Origin: an uncultured Bacilli bacterium
GTDB taxonomy: Bacteria > Bacillota_I > Bacilli_A > RF39 > UBA660
DNA length: 6,106 nt
NCBI GenBank assembly: GCA_947626215.1
Contig: CANQRJ010000083.1
Coordinates: 1 to 6,106, forward strand
Direction: 5' to 3'
The notes under the pieces: model-generated
What the model saw: the letters and a program-made list of their open reading frames with translations, nothing else
Database searches by the model: none
Told to the model about the DNA's origin: nothing
Shown here: positions 4,725-6,106 of the stretch, one piece after another
How the letters are laid out: each line of letters starts with the position of its first letter
How positions within the stretch are numbered: position 1 is the first letter of the stretch
Position numbers and translations under genes: made by a program

Positions 4725-6106
4725 ATGAAAGATTTTAAAGAATTAGACAAAAGAAGTCCTTATGAAGTAGAACAAAGTATCTTAGAAAATTGGAAAAAAC
4801 AAGATATTTTAAATCAAACCATTGCAAACCGAGAAGGAAGTGACAATTGGGTCTTTTATGATGGACCTGCTACCGCGAATGGAATGCCTGGACTTCATCA
4901 CATGGTGGCTAAATTTTTAAAAGATACTTTTTGTAAATATCAAACGATGAAAGGACATAAAGTTTTAAGAAAAGTAGGGTGGGATACCCATGGACTTCCT
5001 GTTGAAGTTCAAGTAGAAAAACAACTTGGATTCTCAGGCAAAAATGATATTGAGGCTTATGGAATTAAAGAATTTAATGAAAAATGTAAAGAAACCGTTT
5101 GGGAAAACGAAAAACAATTTCGTAAACTAACCGAAGAAATGGGTCAATTTATTGATTTAGACAATCGTTATATTACTTATGATAATAATTATATTGAAAC
5201 AGAATGGTATATTTTAAAAAAGTTTTTTGAAAGTGGTTTGTTTTATGAAGGAGTTAAAATTATGCCATGGTGTCCTAGATGTGGGACGGGACTTGCCTCT
5301 CATGAAGTCGCTCAAGGGTATAAAGAAGTCGACGCAAATACCGTAATTGTTCCATTTAAAAGAAAAGATAGTGATGCTTATTTTCTTGTATGGACAACTA
5401 CTCCTTGGACTTTAATTAGTAATGTTGCTTTGTGTGTAAATCCTATCGAAGACTATTCTCTAGTAGAATCTAGTGGGTATCATTTTATCTTAGCAACGGC
5501 TTTAGTTTCAAGTGTTTTAGGACCTGATGCCAAAATTTTAGAAACTTTTAAAGGAAAGGATTTAGAATACGTTCAATACGAACAATTAATTCCTAGTTTA
5601 GAAGTAAATGGCAAAGCCTTTTATGTCACATGTGATGAATATGTCACGATGAGTGATGGAACGGGTATTGTTCATATCGCACCTGCTTTTGGAGAAGACG
5701 ATGCCAAAGTCGGTAAAAAGTATCAATTACCATACTTAAATCCTGTTGGAGAAGATGCGACTTACACGGACGGACTATGGAAGGGAATGAATATCTTTGA
5801 TGCCGATTTAAAAGTCATCGATTGGCTTAAAGAAAACGATAAATTATTTAAAAAACAAAAAATGAGACATGATTACCCACATTGTTGGCGTTGTGACTCA
5901 CCACTTGTTTATTATTCTAGACCTTCTTATTATTTAGAGGTGACCAAATTAAAAGACCAAATTATCGAAGAAAATAAAAGGGTTCATTGGTATCCATCTT
6001 ATGTGGGAGAAAAAAGATTTGGTAATTGGCTAGAAAATATGAATGACTGGGCAATTAGTAGAAATCGTTATTGGGGAACTCCTCTTCCTTTATGGAGATG
6101 TACATG
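4725..6106 (+). CDS. ileS: Isoleucyl-tRNA synthetase, type 2-like with GxHH signature (3' end cut by window)
   Basis: The frame is open for 460 codons to the window edge; full IleRS is about 1,000-1,100 aa. It starts at ATG 4725, behind AGAGGAA (4713-4719). The enzyme activates isoleucine with ATP and charges tRNA-Ile in the cytoplasm. The class I signature region reads FYDGPATANGMPGLHH (residues 44-59), so GLHH (56-59) replaces HIGH. GWDTHGLPVE follows. Two CxxC pairs, C183/C186 (PWCPRCGTG) and C387/C390 (HCWRCDSPL), look like zinc-binding positions. The CP1 editing domain shows WTTTPWTL (from W223) and GTGIVHIAPAFGEDD (312-326). Near the end is DWAISRNRYWGTPLP, typical of IleRS. KMSKS and the anticodon-binding domain lie beyond the window. 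GLHH and the overall pattern suggest bacterial IleRS type 2, often mupirocin-insensitive. The T-box with an AUC specifier directly upstream independently supports ileS rather than valS or leuS. Confidence 0.95.
   Translation, partial: MKDFKELDKRSPYEVEQSILENWKKQDILNQTIANREGSDNWVFYDGPATANGMPGLHHMVAKFLKDTFCKYQTMKGHKVLRKVGWDTHGLPVEVQVEKQLGFSGKNDIEAYGIKEFNEKCKETVWENEKQFRKLTEEMGQFIDLDNRYITYDNNYIETEWYILKKFFESGLFYEGVKIMPWCPRCGTGLASHEVAQGYKEVDANTVIVPFKRKDSDAYFLVWTTTPWTLISNVALCVNPIEDYSLVESSGYHFILATALVSSVLGPDAKILETFKGKDLEYVQYEQLIPSLEVNGKAFYVTCDEYVTMSDGTGIVHIAPAFGEDDAKVGKKYQLPYLNPVGEDATYTDGLWKGMNIFDADLKVIDWLKENDKLFKKQKMRHDYPHCWRCDSPLVYYSRPSYYLEVTKLKDQIIEENKRVHWYPSYVGEKRFGNWLENMNDWAISRNRYWGTPLPLWRCT

Noticed and set aside
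4720..4728. Two-codon frame ATG-AGA-TGA overlapping the ileS start
   Set aside because: Only 2-3 nt separate the Shine-Dalgarno from this ATG, too close for initiation. The ATG at 4725 has 7 nt spacing and gives the conserved IleRS N-terminus.

Overview
The window is AT-rich DNA that looks like a low-GC Firmicute (Bacilli or Erysipelotrichia-like). Support comes from strong AGGAGG-type ribosome binding sites, near-consensus sigma-A promoters, a T-box leader in front of an isoleucyl-tRNA synthetase, and Big_2/InlB-type surface modules. TGA serves as a stop codon (end of the 871-aa gene) and tryptophan is TGG, so the TGA=Trp code of Mycoplasma does not apply. The exact genus cannot be read from this sequence.

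Layout: (1) Bases 1-188, minus strand: the N-terminal 62 codons of an IS30-family transposase. Upstream of its start lie repeats that probably belong to the end of the insertion sequence. (2) Bases 376-4460, plus strand: a sigma-A promoter drives two cell-surface genes. The first (455 aa) has an N-terminal membrane anchor, one InlB B-repeat-like domain, three Big_2 Ig-like domains and a Pro/Ser/Thr linker. The second (871 aa) has a signal peptide and no family I can name. The two genes are 15 bp apart and the second has its own strong Shine-Dalgarno, so they are almost certainly co-transcribed. (3) Bases 4471-4704: a second, perfect-consensus promoter starts only 10 bp after the stop of the surface gene and produces a T-box leader. 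Its distal loop, Ile AUC specifier, antiterminator and competing terminator can all be drawn base by base. (4) Bases 4725-6106: the first 460 codons of ileS, cut by the window edge. The class I HIGH motif is replaced by GLHH, the GxHH signature known from a subset of bacterial type 2 IleRS enzymes.

How the parts fit: the surface pair is an accessory locus next to an IS30 element and abutting a housekeeping tRNA-synthetase gene. There is no intrinsic terminator between the surface operon and ileS, so the T-box terminator may also end surface-operon transcripts. The most novel content is the 871-aa exported protein. It contains four units ending in a fixed-spacing D-(x-D-G)...D-Y signature and three closely spaced cysteine pairs. 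The most functionally striking known feature is the GxHH-type IleRS under T-box control.
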